A stretch of DNA of 64,000 nt, from NCBI GenBank assembly GCA_007896885.1, contig VOIU01000015.1, positions 19,132 to 83,131 on the forward strand. The letters are read 5' to 3'. This stretch comes from Bacteroidaceae bacterium HV4-6-C5C. GTDB taxonomy: Bacteria; Bacteroidota; Bacteroidia; Bacteroidales; Bacteroidaceae. Below are positions 16,133 through 26,313 of this stretch, piece after piece. Under the pieces are notes generated by a model. That model worked only from the letters and a program-made list of their open reading frames with translations, was not told the origin of the DNA and made no database searches. Both the position numbers and the translations under genes were made by a program. Each line of letters starts with the position of its first letter. Positions within the stretch are counted from its first letter, which is position 1.

Positions 16133-19066
16133 ATGAAAAACAGAACTGTATATATTATTTGCTCTTTTCTCATGGTGTTCATGATGACAGGGCTGAGCCA
16201 AAGTGTAATGGCGCAAAGCATTAAAGTCGCAGGAAAAGTTATTGATAAGAATCAGGAGCCATTGATTGGGGCTACTGTACGCATTGTCGGAACTCAAGGC
16301 GGTACGATAACAGGCATTGATGGGGGATTTAATGTTGAATGCCCTAGAAATAGTACGCTCGAAATCTCTTTTATCGGATATATAACCCAAAGAGTTGCTG
16401 CTTCTGCAAACATGAAAGTGGAGTTGCAGGAAGATGCGATTGCTTTGCAAGAGACAGTGGTGGTCAGTGTAGGGTATGGCACGATGCGTAAATCGGACTT
16501 GACAGGTGCGATCACTTCTGTTAGTGCAAAAGATATGAAGCAAGGCATTATTACCAGTGCGGAGCAGTTGCTACAAGGAAAAGTCGCTGGTCTGTCGGTG
16601 GTACAGAGCTCGGGTGCTCCCGAAGCAGGAGCTTCCATCCGTTTGCGTGGAGGTACTTCACTCTCTGCAAGCAATGGCCCTTTGGTTGTGGTGGATGGTA
16701 TTCCCGGAGTTGACTTTAATTCTGTACAACCTTCTGAAATTGTATCGATTGATGTCTTGAAAGATGCTTCGGCTGCAGCAATCTATGGTTCCAGAGGTGC
16801 CAATGGAGTAATCATTGTCACTACAAACCGTGCGTCCGGTTCGGCTGAGCAGAAGAGCATCCAGTATAATGGCTATGTGGCTATAGGGCAGGTTGCCAAA
16901 CACATGGATTTACTTTCTGCCGATCAGTGGAGAGCTTACGTGCGGGATAATAATGTTGCGCAAGCTATAGACTATGGGGCAGATACCGATTGGCAAAAGG
17001 AGTTGGAACGTACTGCAATTTCACACTCCCACAATATCGCAATCAGCAACACGAAGAAAGATAATGGTTATCGCGCTTCGGTGACCTATCAAAATACACA
17101 GGGGGTTATTGAACGCAACAATATGAATCGCTTGGCGGGTAGTCTTTCCGGCTTTCAAACCGGTTGGAATGGACGCTTGAGAATTGATGTAGGTATTAAC
17201 GCTAATTTCGACAGCTGGCATCCTATTGACACTCGTATTTTTGAGCGTATGACTAACTTGAATCCTACTTTCCCGGTTCGTGACCTGAATGGCAATTTTG
17301 CACAGATTGGTGGAACAAATACCGAAAATCCTGTGGAGATCAATACAAACCGTACCGATGATCAGAAGCGTCACCGATTCTTAGGTTATGGCAAGGTTGA
17401 GTTGGAATTGATAAAGGGGTTGAAAGCCGTAGCTAACGGTTCTTATGAATATCAATCCAGTGAAAGTGGTTTATACAAGCCTACTTATGCTGTAATGGAA
17501 GGTAAATCGGAAAAAGGTTGGGCCCAGCGTACTCATGCTGAATATACCAATAAGCAAATCGAAACTTATTTGAACTATGATTTGAAGCTGGCCGGCATTC
17601 ATCAATTCAACGCCATGGCGGGTTATTCTTATCTGGACAATATATATGAGGGCTTTGGCTCTACCCGCAGTGGATTTGATACAGATGCTTTCTTATATAA
17701 TAATCTGGCGGCAGGATCTGATTTCCGTGCAGGAGATGTTTATTCATACAAAGGAGAGGCCCGCTTGGTTTCTTTCTTTGGGCGTGTCAATTATAATCTC
17801 ATCGGAAGATATATGTTGACCGCCACTGTAAGGCAAGACGGCTCTTCACGCTTCGGCGATAATCACAAATGGGGTACATTCCCTTCCGTATCTCTGGCAT
17901 GGCGCATCTCGGATGAACCTTTTATGCAAAACGCCTCTTCTTGGCTGGATAATTTGAAGCTACGCGCAGGATATGGAATAACGGGTAATCAATCGGGTAT
18001 TGGTGAATATAAATCGTTGGCGGTACTGAGTGCGGACGGCGCTTCTTATTATGATGCTGCTTCGGGGACTTGGAAGAAATCGTATGTACAAGCCCAGAAT
18101 GTGAATCCGGATTTGAAGTGGGAGTCAACAGCTCAGTTCAATGTAGGACTTGACTTCAGTATTTTTAAGCGTATAAACGGTACTCTTGAATTCTATCATA
18201 AAAAGACCAGTGACTTGCTTTGGACTTATCCGGTTCCTCAACCTCCATATTTGGTCGGAACCATGTTGGCTAATGTCGGCGACTTGGTGAATAAAGGGTT
18301 GGAATTGAGTTTAAGTGCCAATATCATCAGACAGAAAGAACTGACACTTGATGCGAACGTGACTGTTGCCTATAATCATCAGGAAATCACCAAACTATCC
18401 AATGATGCTTATCAAGCGGTTGGTTTACAGGCCGGTTCACTTCATGGACTACGGGGTATGTCGGGGATGTATTCCCAGATTATAAAGGAAGGATATCCCG
18501 CAGGTGCTTTCTATGGACCTAAATGTTATGGCATTGATGAGGACGGAAAATACATAATCAATCGTGATGAGGATGGAAATCCTATTAATGAATACTTAGG
18601 TAGTGCACAGCCCAAATTTAATCTCGGTGTGGGAATGAACCTTACTTATAAAGCTTTTGACTTCAGCTTTGCCGGATATGGCATGTTTGGGCAAAAAATA
18701 TTGAATGCTACCCGCATGGCTATGTTCGATCCTACCCGCCTGCCGGCGCAGAATGTTCCGGATGATTTCCTTAAGAGTGGCATTAAAGCCGATCCGCTTT
18801 TCTCGAGCTACTTTGTTGAAGACGGTTCTTTCTTCCGGTTGCAGTCTGTGACATTGGGTTATACGGTTCCGGGAATAAAGAAAGCCGGACTTGAGAAGAT
18901 ACGTTTTTATCTGACGGGAGAGAACTTGTTCACATTAACCGGATACAGCGGCATTGACCCTGAAGTAAGCATTCCTGATAATGTGTTGGATGGTCCGGGT
19001 ATCGATCGCTTTAATAGTTATCCGCGTCCGCGTACATTCTCTTTGGGTGTGAACATCTCCTTTTAA
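16133..19066 (+). CDS. SusC-type TonB-dependent outer-membrane transporter
   Basis: 977 residues. A signal peptide (about 1-28, ending VMAQ) is followed by a carboxypeptidase-D-like regulatory domain (IKVAGKVIDKNQEPLIGATV, about 30-108), a TonB box region (ETVVVSVGYGTMRKSDLTGAI), a plug domain (about 120-230, with LRGGTSLSASNGPLVVVDGIPG and IEVLKDASAAAIYGSRGANGV-like sequence), and a beta-barrel to the terminal F. It imports oligosaccharides across the outer membrane, powered by TonB, with SusD as lid; susD starts 21 bp downstream. It is full length with no disruption. Confidence 0.95.
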   Translation: MKNRTVYIICSFLMVFMMTGLSQSVMAQSIKVAGKVIDKNQEPLIGATVRIVGTQGGTITGIDGGFNVECPRNSTLEISFIGYITQRVAASANMKVELQEDAIALQETVVVSVGYGTMRKSDLTGAITSVSAKDMKQGIITSAEQLLQGKVAGLSVVQSSGAPEAGASIRLRGGTSLSASNGPLVVVDGIPGVDFNSVQPSEIVSIDVLKDASAAAIYGSRGANGVIIVTTNRASGSAEQKSIQYNGYVAIGQVAKHMDLLSADQWRAYVRDNNVAQAIDYGADTDWQKELERTAISHSHNIAISNTKKDNGYRASVTYQNTQGVIERNNMNRLAGSLSGFQTGWNGRLRIDVGINANFDSWHPIDTRIFERMTNLNPTFPVRDLNGNFAQIGGTNTENPVEINTNRTDDQKRHRFLGYGKVELELIKGLKAVANGSYEYQSSESGLYKPTYAVMEGKSEKGWAQRTHAEYTNKQIETYLNYDLKLAGIHQFNAMAGYSYLDNIYEGFGSTRSGFDTDAFLYNNLAAGSDFRAGDVYSYKGEARLVSFFGRVNYNLIGRYMLTATVRQDGSSRFGDNHKWGTFPSVSLAWRISDEPFMQNASSWLDNLKLRAGYGITGNQSGIGEYKSLAVLSADGASYYDAASGTWKKSYVQAQNVNPDLKWESTAQFNVGLDFSIFKRINGTLEFYHKKTSDLLWTYPVPQPPYLVGTMLANVGDLVNKGLELSLSANIIRQKELTLDANVTVAYNHQEITKLSNDAYQAVGLQAGSLHGLRGMSGMYSQIIKEGYPAGAFYGPKCYGIDEDGKYIINRDEDGNPINEYLGSAQPKFNLGVGMNLTYKAFDFSFAGYGMFGQKILNATRMAMFDPTRLPAQNVPDDFLKSGIKADPLFSSYFVEDGSFFRLQSVTLGYTVPGIKKAGLEKIRFYLTGENLFTLTGYSGIDPEVSIPDNVLDGPGIDRFNSYPRPRTFSLGVNISF

Positions 19067-19087
19067 TTAACTAGAAAAACGATTATC

Positions 19088-20611
19088 ATGAATAAAAAAC
19101 TTATATCAGCAGCATTACTTGTCTCGTCGCTTATTTTTAATGCATGTACCGATTTGAATGAGACGCTATATGATAAGGTTTCCATGGACGACTATGGAAA
19201 AACTTCAAATGAAGTTCAAACTATTGTTGCCGGTGCCTATGCCACATTAAGAGGATACGGTTCGGCTACTCCCGAAGGGAATGGGGTTAACTGTTATCCG
19301 ACTTGTGAATATGTTTTCTTTTTAAATGAGTGTGCTTCCGATGAGGCTTGTATTCCTACGCGGGGTACCGACTGGTATGATGGAGGTCGCTATCAACAAA
19401 TGCAATATCACACTTGGGATGCTCAGAATCAAATGATATTGAGTGCATGGAGATACTCATTTATCGGAATATCTAAGATTAATGCAATCATTTATCAAGT
19501 GGATAAGTCAGCTTTGACCGATGCGGCAAAAAGCAATGTTAAAGCTGAATTGCGCGGATTGCGTGCGTATTATTATTATTTATTGCTCGATCAATTTGGT
19601 GCTGTGCCCATCACGACCGATTTCGCCGCATCCGGACTTCCTAAAAAGTCTACACGGCAGGAAGTATTTGCTTTCGTAGAGAAAGAGCTAACAGAGATCA
19701 TGGACTTGTTGCCTTCGGGCGTACAATACGCCAGATTTACCCAAAATGTAGCGAATACTTTGTTGGCACGTCTATACCTAAATGCTGAAGTCTACACCGG
19801 AACACCTCGTTGGCAGGACTGCTTGAATGCCTGTGAAAAGGTGACGGGTTATTCACTCACTACTAATTATTTTGAGAGTTTCAAGATTGAAAATCAGACG
19901 TCTCCTGAAATCATCTTTGCTATTCCTTATGATCATAAGCAAGGAACGGTAGGAAACTATTTGGCGTCCATGACTTACCACTATAATCAGAAAAAGGCGT
20001 TTACAGCTGATGAATCTTATCCTTGGTGTGGTAACGGTATCTGTGCACAACCCGGGCTTTATTCTTCATTCGAAGCAACAGACGTACGTCGTAATTCGCT
20101 GATGATCGGTCAGCAAAAAAGTGCCAAGGATGGTTCGGATATCCTGATGGACAATGGAGAACCATTGAACTACACCGAAGAAATTGTAAACTATGCAAAG
20201 GCAAAGCAGAATGAAGGAGCCCGTTTGAATAAATATGCATGGAGTCCGACTGATATCTGGGAACGTGATAATGATTGGGTAGTCATGCGTTACGCAGAGG
20301 TATTGATGATGAAAGCGGAAGCCAATTATCGATTGGGTTATACCGTAACGGCTCTTCCTTTTGTGAACCAATTGCGCACTCGTGCCGGGCTATCCGAATT
20401 GGCGAGCGTAACGGAAGATAATCTTGATTTGGAATGGCGCCATGAATTTGTTTTCGAAGGATTACGCCGGACAACTAATATTCGTTTTGGCACATTTTTT
20501 AAACCTTGGTGGAACAAGGGCGATACGCCTAAATACAGAGGTGTATACCCCATCCCTCAAGAAGAGTTAGCCAAGAATCCTGGTTTGGAACAGAACCCGG
20601 ATTATAATTGA
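19088..20611 (+). CDS. SusD-family surface glycan-binding lipoprotein
   Basis: 507 residues. A lipobox (LIFNAC, Cys about 20) follows the signal peptide, then the TPR-like helices of SusD (LRGLRAYYYYLLLDQFGAVPI near residue 155) and the C-terminal RagB/SusD domain (MRYAEVLMMKAEANYRLG, LEWRHEFVFEGLRR, and the closing YPIPQEELAKNPGLEQNPDY). It is paired with the SusC gene just upstream and binds the target glycan over the transporter. A 197-bp gap separates it from the enzyme genes. Confidence 0.95.
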   Translation: MNKKLISAALLVSSLIFNACTDLNETLYDKVSMDDYGKTSNEVQTIVAGAYATLRGYGSATPEGNGVNCYPTCEYVFFLNECASDEACIPTRGTDWYDGGRYQQMQYHTWDAQNQMILSAWRYSFIGISKINAIIYQVDKSALTDAAKSNVKAELRGLRAYYYYLLLDQFGAVPITTDFAASGLPKKSTRQEVFAFVEKELTEIMDLLPSGVQYARFTQNVANTLLARLYLNAEVYTGTPRWQDCLNACEKVTGYSLTTNYFESFKIENQTSPEIIFAIPYDHKQGTVGNYLASMTYHYNQKKAFTADESYPWCGNGICAQPGLYSSFEATDVRRNSLMIGQQKSAKDGSDILMDNGEPLNYTEEIVNYAKAKQNEGARLNKYAWSPTDIWERDNDWVVMRYAEVLMMKAEANYRLGYTVTALPFVNQLRTRAGLSELASVTEDNLDLEWRHEFVFEGLRRTTNIRFGTFFKPWWNKGDTPKYRGVYPIPQEELAKNPGLEQNPDYN

Positions 20612-20808
20612 GATAGGAATGTCTGAGTGGTTTAGCTGTTCTTAAACGAAATATTGCGAAGAGAATGTAATTGAATTCCTATATATATCTGAGCGTATCA
20701 GCCGTTTTTGAACTCTCTGGGTTAATGGAGTTGTGGAAAGGTGAAAAAGAGTGCTAAGACGCTTAGATATCCTAAAATAGGATTGGAATAGTTCATAAAT
20801 AATAAAAT

Positions 20809-22032
20809 ATGAAGCGAATACTTTATATCTGTTACTTTTCTGCAGGCCTCCTTCTATTGGGGGCTTGCAGTAGTAAAAATAGTGGGAGCGATGGTGGAAA
20901 AGTTCTTCCCGGTGCATTGTCGCCAGTGCCCGTGGCGAAAAGCAATACAATGAAGGTCTATGCACACTATATGCCTTGGTTTGAAACTCCCGAGAGCTCG
21001 GGACAGTGGGGACAGCATTGGACTATGAGTAACTGTGATCCGAAGAAAGTGGATGCCAGCGGAAAGCGTCAGATCGCCTCCCATTATTATCCTCAAATAG
21101 GGCCATACGCTTCGAGTGATGCTACGGTGTTGAATTATCATGCTCTTCTTATGAAATATTCCGGTATTGACGGAGTTATGATAGACTGGTACGGTACTCA
21201 GGACAAGTACGACTATGCCGCCAATAAACGTAATACGGAAGAACTTGTAAAAGCGATAGAGAGGGCAGGACTTGATTTTGCTATTGTTTATGAGGATGCT
21301 ACTTTGGATGGATTGAATGATGCCGGAAAAGTGGTGCAGGCAAAGGCGGATATGAAGTATCTGGAAACTAATTTCTTTAGCAAAAAGAATTATATAAAAA
21401 TTGATGGAAAGCCTCTTTTCATGATTTTCGGCCCCCAACAAGTCATCTCTCCCGCATCTTGGACTGACATTTTCAGTACGTTGACTGTCAAACCGACCTT
21501 TATTGTGCTGAATGGTTTCTCGAGTAAGGCAAATGATACAAAGGTGAAAAACTCGGAAGGTGAGTTTCTATGGGTGAACCCTAATCCTGATTATACAAGC
21601 GCCGCAAGCTTTAGCTGTTACATAGGGGGAGCCATGCCCGGCTTTTTCGACTACTATAAAGAGGGCGGCTGGGGGGATGGTTATCCAACCTATGATGCGG
21701 AGAACGGAGCTTTGTTTAGCAGGCAATTGAATGCGGCAAAGACTGCTGCTTTAAAGTATTTGCAGATAAGTACGTGGAATGATTTCGGAGAAGGTACCAC
21801 CATTGAACCGACGTTGGAGTATGGCAATCGCTATTTGAAAATCTTGCAGCAGTTCACGGGTGTCTCTTATCAGGAAAATGTGCTAAAGGAGATTTCTCGC
21901 TGGTACACCTTGAAGAAGCAGTATGCCAATGATAAAGGAAAGGCTTCGGAGTATCTGACCCAGGCTTTTTATTATTTCGTTTCTCTACAGCCCGATAAGG
22001 CAAAACAATTAATGGATGAGTTAATAGACTAA
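20809..22032 (+). CDS. GH71/GH99-like glycoside hydrolase, lipoprotein
   Basis: 407 residues with lipobox (LLLLGAC, Cys about 20). The enzyme body starts MKVYAHYMPWFETPES and contains QHWTM, YSGIDGVMIDWYG (about 120) and STWNDFGEGTTIEPT (about 320-334). These segments match the GH99/GH71-like (beta/alpha)8 family; in the last motif the acidic pair is D and E (WNDFGE), as in GH71, where GH99 has E and E (NEWHE). GH71 enzymes cleave alpha-1,3-glucan and GH99 enzymes cleave alpha-mannosides. With a GH97 next door, an alpha-glucan is the better guess. It is probably displayed on the surface or in the periplasm. Confidence 0.8.
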   Translation: MKRILYICYFSAGLLLLGACSSKNSGSDGGKVLPGALSPVPVAKSNTMKVYAHYMPWFETPESSGQWGQHWTMSNCDPKKVDASGKRQIASHYYPQIGPYASSDATVLNYHALLMKYSGIDGVMIDWYGTQDKYDYAANKRNTEELVKAIERAGLDFAIVYEDATLDGLNDAGKVVQAKADMKYLETNFFSKKNYIKIDGKPLFMIFGPQQVISPASWTDIFSTLTVKPTFIVLNGFSSKANDTKVKNSEGEFLWVNPNPDYTSAASFSCYIGGAMPGFFDYYKEGGWGDGYPTYDAENGALFSRQLNAAKTAALKYLQISTWNDFGEGTTIEPTLEYGNRYLKILQQFTGVSYQENVLKEISRWYTLKKQYANDKGKASEYLTQAFYYFVSLQPDKAKQLMDELID

Positions 22033-22048
22033 TTTAGATTAAGTACTT

Positions 22049-24061
22049 ATGAAATTGAATAGAATAAAGCTTTTATTCTGCGTATGCTTTAGCCTCTTTC
22101 TTGCTTCGTGTGGGGTAGGCGAGCGTATCCATACGGTGAAGTCCCCCGATGGGAAAATCGATTTAATAGCCGGTGTGGATGAAGGCAGACCTTATTATGA
22201 AGTGAAGCGGGGAGAGGAAGCTGTTATTGCTAAATCTCACCTCGGCTTTCAATTGAAAGATGGTGATTTTAGCAATAACTTCAAAATAAAAGCGGTAAGG
22301 CAGGCATCACACGATGAAACATGGCAGCAGCCTTGGGGAGAAGATATAGAAGTACGTAATAACTACAATGAGCTGACATTATTGGTGGAAGAGCAAAGCG
22401 ATCTTCATCGCGAGCTCTCACTCGTCTTCCGGGTTTTTAATGATGGAGTAGGCTTCCGTTATGTTTTTCCGAAACAGAGGAATCTGAAAGACTTCGTTAT
22501 AATGGATGAGAAAACGGAATTTGCTTTGCCATGGGATGCTCAAGTATGGTCTATCCCAACGAATGGCACCAAATATTTTGAAGCGTTGTATAAAGCTTCT
22601 CCGGTTAGCCATAAAGATACCGTATCAACCCCAATCACGATGATGGCGAATGATAGCCTTTATCTCACTTTGCATGAAGCGAATCTTACCGATTATGCCG
22701 GATTGAATCTTGCTTTGGAAAAAGGGACGAAGACCACATTGCAAGCTGCATTGACTCCTTGGTCGACCGGTGAGAAAGTTTTTGCATCCGCTCCTTTTGC
22801 TTCGCCTTGGCGCACTATAATCATTGGGCATAAACCGGGTGATCTGATGCTTTCACGCTTGATGTTAAACTTGAATGAACCTTCTAAGATAAAAGATACT
22901 TCGTGGATAGAGCCCGGACGCTATGTTGGTATTTGGTGGGGTATGCACATGGAGAAATATACCTGGTCGCAAGGACCTAAACATGGAGCCACTACTGCAA
23001 ATACAATGCGTTATATTGATTTCGCGGCAAAGCATGGCTTTAGTGGCGTGCTCGTAGAAGGTTGGAACTGGGGATGGGATGGCGACTGGACTACACATGG
23101 TGATCAATTTAGCTTTACCCGCTCTTATCCGGACTTTGATCTGAAACGTGTTTCGGAATATGCCCGCTCGAAAGGAGTCAGATTGATTGGACATCATGAA
23201 ACGGGAGGAGCGGCACTCAACTACGAGGCACAACTTGATAGTGCGTATGCACTTTACCGTTCGGTAGGGGTTAATGTCGTTAAGACCGGTTATGTGAATC
23301 CTTTATTGGATAATAAAGAACAACATAACAGCCAATATGGTGTGAGACATTATCGAAAAGTAATTGAGACTGCAGCACGATATGGCATTATGATTGACAA
23401 TCATGAGCCATCTATGCCAACCGGTTTGCAAAGGACTTATCCTAACCTGATGACTCAAGAAGGGGTGCGCGGGCAGGAATACGATGCATGGTCTACTGAC
23501 GGAGGCAATCCGCCCGATCATACTTGTATTATACCTTTCACCAGAGGACTGGCCGGGCCAATGGACTTTACTCCCGGTACATTTAAATTCGTGAATACAG
23601 TGCATCCGGGGACCAGAGTGCAGACTACTCTTGCCAAGCAGTTGGCTCTGAATGTGGTGCTTTTCAGCCCTTTGCAGATGGCCTCGGATATGATAGAGAA
23701 CTATGAGAACCAACCGGCCTTTTCTTTCATCACTTCTTGCCCTACAACATGGGCTAAGACAGTTGTTCCCGATGCAAAGATAGGTGAATATGTAGTTGTT
23801 GCCCGCAAAGATCGTCGTAGTGATAATTGGTTTATCGGATGCATCACTAATGAGAAGGAACGGACTATAACCCTTTCACTGGGTTTCCTTGACGATGACG
23901 CTTCTTACAAAGCTACATTATATTGTGATGGAGAAGGGGCTGATTACCTTTCAAATCCTTATGCGGTGAACATTAGTGAACGTGAAGTCAATGCCAAAAC
24001 GGTGCTCCAACTGAAATTAAAGAGAGGTGGTGGGGCAGCTATCCGAATAGAAAAGATATAG
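22049..24061 (+). CDS. GH97 alpha-glucosidase-like enzyme (SusB-type), lipoprotein
   Basis: 670 residues. A signal peptide with lipobox (LFLASC) is followed by the N-terminal beta-sandwich (VKSPDGKIDLIAGVDEGRPYYEV), a (beta/alpha)8 catalytic domain (about 280-560) and a C-terminal beta domain. The segments DNHEPSMPTGLQRTYPNLMTQEG (split here by context; Glu near residue 452) and RGQEYDAWS parallel the glutamates of inverting SusB-like members rather than the Asp nucleophile of the retaining alpha-galactosidase branch. It likely trims alpha-glucosyl residues from oligosaccharides brought in by SusCD. It starts 16 bp after the GH71/99-like gene. Confidence 0.9.
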   Translation: MKLNRIKLLFCVCFSLFLASCGVGERIHTVKSPDGKIDLIAGVDEGRPYYEVKRGEEAVIAKSHLGFQLKDGDFSNNFKIKAVRQASHDETWQQPWGEDIEVRNNYNELTLLVEEQSDLHRELSLVFRVFNDGVGFRYVFPKQRNLKDFVIMDEKTEFALPWDAQVWSIPTNGTKYFEALYKASPVSHKDTVSTPITMMANDSLYLTLHEANLTDYAGLNLALEKGTKTTLQAALTPWSTGEKVFASAPFASPWRTIIIGHKPGDLMLSRLMLNLNEPSKIKDTSWIEPGRYVGIWWGMHMEKYTWSQGPKHGATTANTMRYIDFAAKHGFSGVLVEGWNWGWDGDWTTHGDQFSFTRSYPDFDLKRVSEYARSKGVRLIGHHETGGAALNYEAQLDSAYALYRSVGVNVVKTGYVNPLLDNKEQHNSQYGVRHYRKVIETAARYGIMIDNHEPSMPTGLQRTYPNLMTQEGVRGQEYDAWSTDGGNPPDHTCIIPFTRGLAGPMDFTPGTFKFVNTVHPGTRVQTTLAKQLALNVVLFSPLQMASDMIENYENQPAFSFITSCPTTWAKTVVPDAKIGEYVVVARKDRRSDNWFIGCITNEKERTITLSLGFLDDDASYKATLYCDGEGADYLSNPYAVNISEREVNAKTVLQLKLKRGGGAAIRIEKI

Positions 24062-24254
24062 TGACACGTCGCTCAATAAATGATTGAAGCGGTCTTCCCG
24101 CTCTTTCATTTGAGGGAGGAGAAAGTGATATCTTTATCGCTTTGATGTACGAATACGGTAAAAAGAGGATGCATATTCCTTACTCAAAAGAATTGAGATC
24201 GTGGTTTTTATACTGGTTTTTTAGGTTATTAGAATAATATATGGTTGTGACAAG

Positions 24255-24284
24255 GGGGAGGCATTCGGCCTCTCCTTTTTGTTT
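24255..24284 (+). terminator. terminator downstream of the PUL
   Basis: An 8-bp GC-rich stem (GGGGAGGC with GCCTCTCC, one G-U pair) with a 5-nt loop is followed by TTTTTGTTT. It separates the PUL from the convergent dprA gene. Confidence 0.75.
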
Positions 24285-24344
24285 CAAGAAAGTTGAAGGG
24301 GGCTGCCGGATATAGCTAGGAGTAAGCCGGAGAGCTTGCCGTGT

Positions 24345-25460
24345 TTATAGGAGTTTGTAAATACCTCCCGCCAGTGCTTTTATTATACCTTTCATTTCCA
24401 ACTCAAAAAGGAGTACACTCATTTTATTCACCGGTATGTTAGCTTCAACAACAAGGCTATTGATGTGCATATCACCTTGTGCATTGAGAATATATACAAT
24501 TCTTTTTTCCTCTTCGGTCAGTTCAGGAAACAATTCGCGCTGTACTTCCGCCTGCTGTGTAGAAGTGCTTTCTTCTTTCCATCCCATGGTATTGACAAAG
24601 TCTTCGGCCGATTCGATTAAGGCTGCTTTATTCTCCTTTATCAGTCCATTACAGCCGCTGGAGGAGACATCATGAATTCGTCCCGGAACAGCGAAGCAAT
24701 CGCGATGATAGCCGTTTGCTAGATCTGCTGTAATCAGTGACCCTCCTTTTTCTCCCGATTCTACCACAATAGTGGCATCGCTCATCCCCGCTACAATACG
24801 GTTCCTACTCACGAAATTATAGCGATCGGGATTTGTTCCGGAAGGAAATTCCGTGAGGAGACCACCTTGCTGTAGCATATCAATTGCCGTTTTGCGGTGT
24901 ACAGATGGGTAAATGCGATCTAGTCCGTGGGCTAGTACCCCTACCGTGGAAAGGTTATTAGCCAATGCAGCCCGATGGGAATGGATATCTATTCCGTAGG
25001 CTAGTCCGCTGACAATAAGGATATTGGGGCAAAGAGCCTGTATATCGTGTAGGAAGTCATTACAGAACTGCTTTCCATACTCTGTAGACCGTCGTGTTCC
25101 CACCATGCAAATCACTTTCATGCGGTTCAAGTCAGCATTGCCTTTAAAAAAGAGTGTGAGGGGCGCATCTTCGCACTCGCGAAGTCGCGAGGGGTACTGA
25201 CTGTCTTTCAATGTGAGGCAGGTGATCTTGTTCTTTTCGACAAACTCCATCTCACGTTCAGCCTGTGCAATTGCTTCGGGGCAGTCTAATGCTTCTACTA
25301 TTGAAGGGTTTAGTCCCGGTATAAGGGTTGGTAGTTCTTTTCGGGAGCGGAATATTTCTGTTGCGTTTCCAATAGAATCAATTAAACGTTTGGCTCCTAT
25401 GTGCCCGATTCCCGGAATCTGAGTCAAAGCAATGCTGAATAAACATTCGTCTTCATTCAT
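24345..25460 (-). CDS. dprA: DNA-processing protein DprA
   Basis: Binds single-stranded DNA and loads RecA during transformation. The 371-residue layout is standard: N-terminal helix-hairpin-helix region (ALTQIPGIGHIGAKRLI), a Rossmann-like DprA domain (VGTRRSTEYGKQF ... SGLAYGIDIHSHRAAL, GVLAHGLDRIYP, EFPSGTNPDRYNFVSRNRI) and a C-terminal winged helix (about 305-371). It is convergent with the PUL. Complete competence machinery is not visible here, and the gene is widely conserved even in bacteria not known to be competent. Confidence 0.94.
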   Translation of the reverse strand: MNEDECLFSIALTQIPGIGHIGAKRLIDSIGNATEIFRSRKELPTLIPGLNPSIVEALDCPEAIAQAEREMEFVEKNKITCLTLKDSQYPSRLRECEDAPLTLFFKGNADLNRMKVICMVGTRRSTEYGKQFCNDFLHDIQALCPNILIVSGLAYGIDIHSHRAALANNLSTVGVLAHGLDRIYPSVHRKTAIDMLQQGGLLTEFPSGTNPDRYNFVSRNRIVAGMSDATIVVESGEKGGSLITADLANGYHRDCFAVPGRIHDVSSSGCNGLIKENKAALIESAEDFVNTMGWKEESTSTQQAEVQRELFPELTEEEKRIVYILNAQGDMHINSLVVEANIPVNKMSVLLFELEMKGIIKALAGGIYKLL

Positions 25461-25613
25461 TTCAGGTTAACTTTATTTCTCATCAAAACTTCTCACTACA
25501 AAGTATACGGAGTTTTTTGTATCTTTCGTTACTTGGTGTACAGCTGTATTGTGCTTTTCTCACCTCAGGTCAAACAAGATTAACATTTGTACACTCTAAT
25601 TGACTTGATCGCC

Positions 25614-26039
25614 TTAAGGCTTCTCCGAAAGGTAAGGTGCAAATATTTTCTGAAAGAGTTTACCATCGGTTAATTTACCATGCTCAAGGCATACCGTGTC
25701 AACTGTCGCTTTGATAACAACTTTGTTATCGCTCTTTCTGAAGATGTCCTGATAGAATACATATTTAATTCCTTCTTTCTTTAGATAGAGCTTTGATATA
25801 AACTCGTCACCACTTTTTAAAGGTGTTTTAAATGCCATGTTAATGCGTGCTACCACAGGATCAATTCCTTGATTGTGTAGCTCGGAGAAGCTGGCACCGG
25901 TTGCGGAAAGGAATTCGTGGCGGGTGTGCTCCAAATAGTGCTGATAGTTGGCATTGTTGACAATACCTTGCAAGTCGCACTCATAGTCGCGGACTTTCAT
26001 TTCCAACTGATAAATGTATTTTTCTTCTTTCTGTTCCAT
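25614..26039 (-). CDS. acyl-CoA thioesterase, hotdog fold (4-hydroxybenzoyl-CoA type)
   Basis: About 141 residues. The segment MKVRDYECDLQGIVNNANYQHYLEHTRHEFL carries the YbgC/4HBT active-site pattern, with Asp-x-x-(G) then N-H/N-Y-Y (here CDLQGIVNNANY). YbgC-like thioesterases hydrolyse acyl-CoA. I prefer the ATG at 26039 (MEQKEEKY) over one 36 bp further upstream because the extra residues (MNTSDLPCIYYI) do not fit the family. It follows the dprA direction but is separated by about 150 bp. The substrate is unknown. Confidence 0.85.
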   Translation of the reverse strand: MEQKEEKYIYQLEMKVRDYECDLQGIVNNANYQHYLEHTRHEFLSATGASFSELHNQGIDPVVARINMAFKTPLKSGDEFISKLYLKKEGIKYVFYQDIFRKSDNKVVIKATVDTVCLEHGKLTDGKLFQKIFAPYLSEKP

Positions 26040-26313
26040 AATATAATATATGCAAGGAAGGTCGCTTGTATTCAATCTTTGACTACACGTTTGTCTCCTT
26101 TAGCTATATCGTTCATTTCTGTGAAATCACGAGAATGACCATCTATATTGATATCTTACGTTTTGCACGATTGATTCTAAGATACGACTCATTGTCACGA
26201 GCATAACTTAATACGACTTGAAGCTCTCGGACAAATATAGTTCTACCTGCTCTTCCCGGTCGTTTTCAATATACTGTAAATAGCATCAAAAGAGATTTTG
26301 TACTGTCTCCTAT

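Noticed and set aside
24062..24250. First hairpin after GH97 (AGCGG...CCGCT) as main terminator
   Set aside because: The stem is short and bulged; the GC-rich hairpin with a T-tract at 24255-24284 fits better.
26040..26075. Longer thioesterase N-terminus starting at 26075
   Set aside because: The extra residues (MNTSDLPCIYYI) do not resemble the family; MEQKEEKY at 26039 is a better start.
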